The notes under the pieces were generated by a model. The model was not told the origin of the DNA. It searched no databases and saw nothing but the letters and a program-made list of their open reading frames with translations. 5,014 nucleotides of DNA, from NCBI GenBank assembly GCA_002401225.1, contig NVSM01000031.1, forward strand, positions 1 to 5,014, read 5' to 3'. The position numbers and the translations under genes are program-made. Of this stretch, positions 4,791-5,014 are shown piece after piece. Numbering within the stretch: the stretch's first letter is position 1; every line of letters begins with the position of its first letter. Source of the stretch: a bacterium. GTDB lineage: Bacteria; Planctomycetota; Phycisphaerae; Phycisphaerales; UBA1924.

Positions 4791-5014
4791 TCATGGGCAT
4801 CCATCAGCAAACGCACTCAAGAACGCCGAAACATCAAAGAAGTTGAGCGATCCATCACCATTAAAATCGGCCGCGAGATCTGAAGCATTAAACGCACTCA
4901 AGAAGGCTGACACATCAAAGAAGTTTAAAACGCCATCGCCATTGAGATCCGCCTGGCAAACCATAGCACATGAGGCAATCATCGAACAGAACGGCGTAAC
5001 CTCTGCGACTCCCG
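4791..5014 (-). CDS. C-terminal end of a protein with GC-type dockerin (5' end outside window)
   Basis: The frame ending at the TGA at 4791-4793 stays open back to the window edge, giving 73 complete codons plus two bases. The Met at 4980-4982 is not a credible start: there is no ribosome binding site or signal peptide, and the frame continues upstream as GVAEVTPFCS. Visible content is about 18 residues of the preceding region (VTPFCSMIASCAMVC, with three cysteines including the module's first) and the full 55-residue dockerin, which begins CQAD instead of CPAD and ends DGCP. Both calcium loops are intact. The catalytic or binding part of the protein lies outside the window, so its function cannot be given. 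By analogy with its neighbours it is presumably exported. It ends upstream of a strong terminator. Confidence 0.88.
   Translation of the reverse strand, partial: GVAEVTPFCSMIASCAMVCQADLNGDGVLNFFDVSAFLSAFNASDLAADFNGDGSLNFFDVSAFLSAFADGCP
4794..4958 (-). repeat. Dockerin module copy 5 (55 codons)
   Basis: This stretch encodes the last 55 residues of the C-terminal gene fragment. Its halves match at 19 of 23 positions by eye. Both loops follow D-x-N-x-D-G-x-x-N-F-F-D. The usual Pro after the first Cys is Gln here. Confidence 0.92.

Noticed and set aside
1..4958. Regularly recurring DNA segments that could suggest CRISPR or satellite repeats
   Set aside because: The recurrences are codons for EF-hand halves, with differences mostly silent and in frame. 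They lie at gene ends with kilobase spacing, unlike an array.
4791..4982. Stand-alone 63-residue dockerin protein starting at the Met at 4980-4982
   Set aside because: The frame continues open to the window edge, with no ribosome binding site or signal peptide at this Met. It is better read as the tail of a longer gene.

Overview
The window looks like chromosomal DNA from a planctomycete, most likely a marine member of the Phycisphaerales (Phycisphaera-like). The inference rests on protein style: every gene encodes an exported protein ending in a 55-residue double EF-hand module that starts at a Cys and closes with Gly-Cys-Pro-stop. From memory, RefSeq calls this the GC-type dockerin domain and it is typical of Phycisphaerales. 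No rRNA, tRNA, transposase or CRISPR was seen. No housekeeping gene is present to confirm the taxonomy.

All five genes lie on the minus strand, so transcription runs from high to low coordinates. In that order: (A) 4791-5014, the C-terminal end of a gene that begins outside the window; only the end of its upstream region and the dockerin module are visible. A strong intrinsic terminator follows at 4663-4694. (B) 3569-4579, a 336-residue exported protein with a beta-rich N-terminal domain, two Cys-rich repeats and the dockerin. (C) 1984-3363, a 459-residue exported Glucose/Sorbosone dehydrogenase-family protein (PQQ-dependent sugar dehydrogenase type) with a TSP3-like linker and the dockerin. 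(D) 1032-1871, a 279-residue exported protein of unknown function. (E) 1-993, the N-terminal 331 residues of another exported protein of unknown function, cut off inside its dockerin by the window edge.

Starts were set by Shine-Dalgarno sequences and signal peptides, which shortens B and C relative to their longest open frames. D and E are 37 bp apart with no terminator between them and probably form one transcript. The other junctions (112 to 211 bp) hold hairpins or terminator candidates, so A, B, C and D-E are probably separate units.

The unifying theme is modular: unrelated N-terminal domains carry nearly the same C-terminal tag, with no indels among the four complete copies. It is a dockerin by its calcium ligands, but it has Phe-Phe where cellulosomal dockerins carry cohesin-recognition residues, and a Cys at each end. 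The most interesting reading is a tandem set of secreted proteins addressed to one shared surface or matrix receptor. No cohesin or receptor is encoded here, so that partner is hypothetical.
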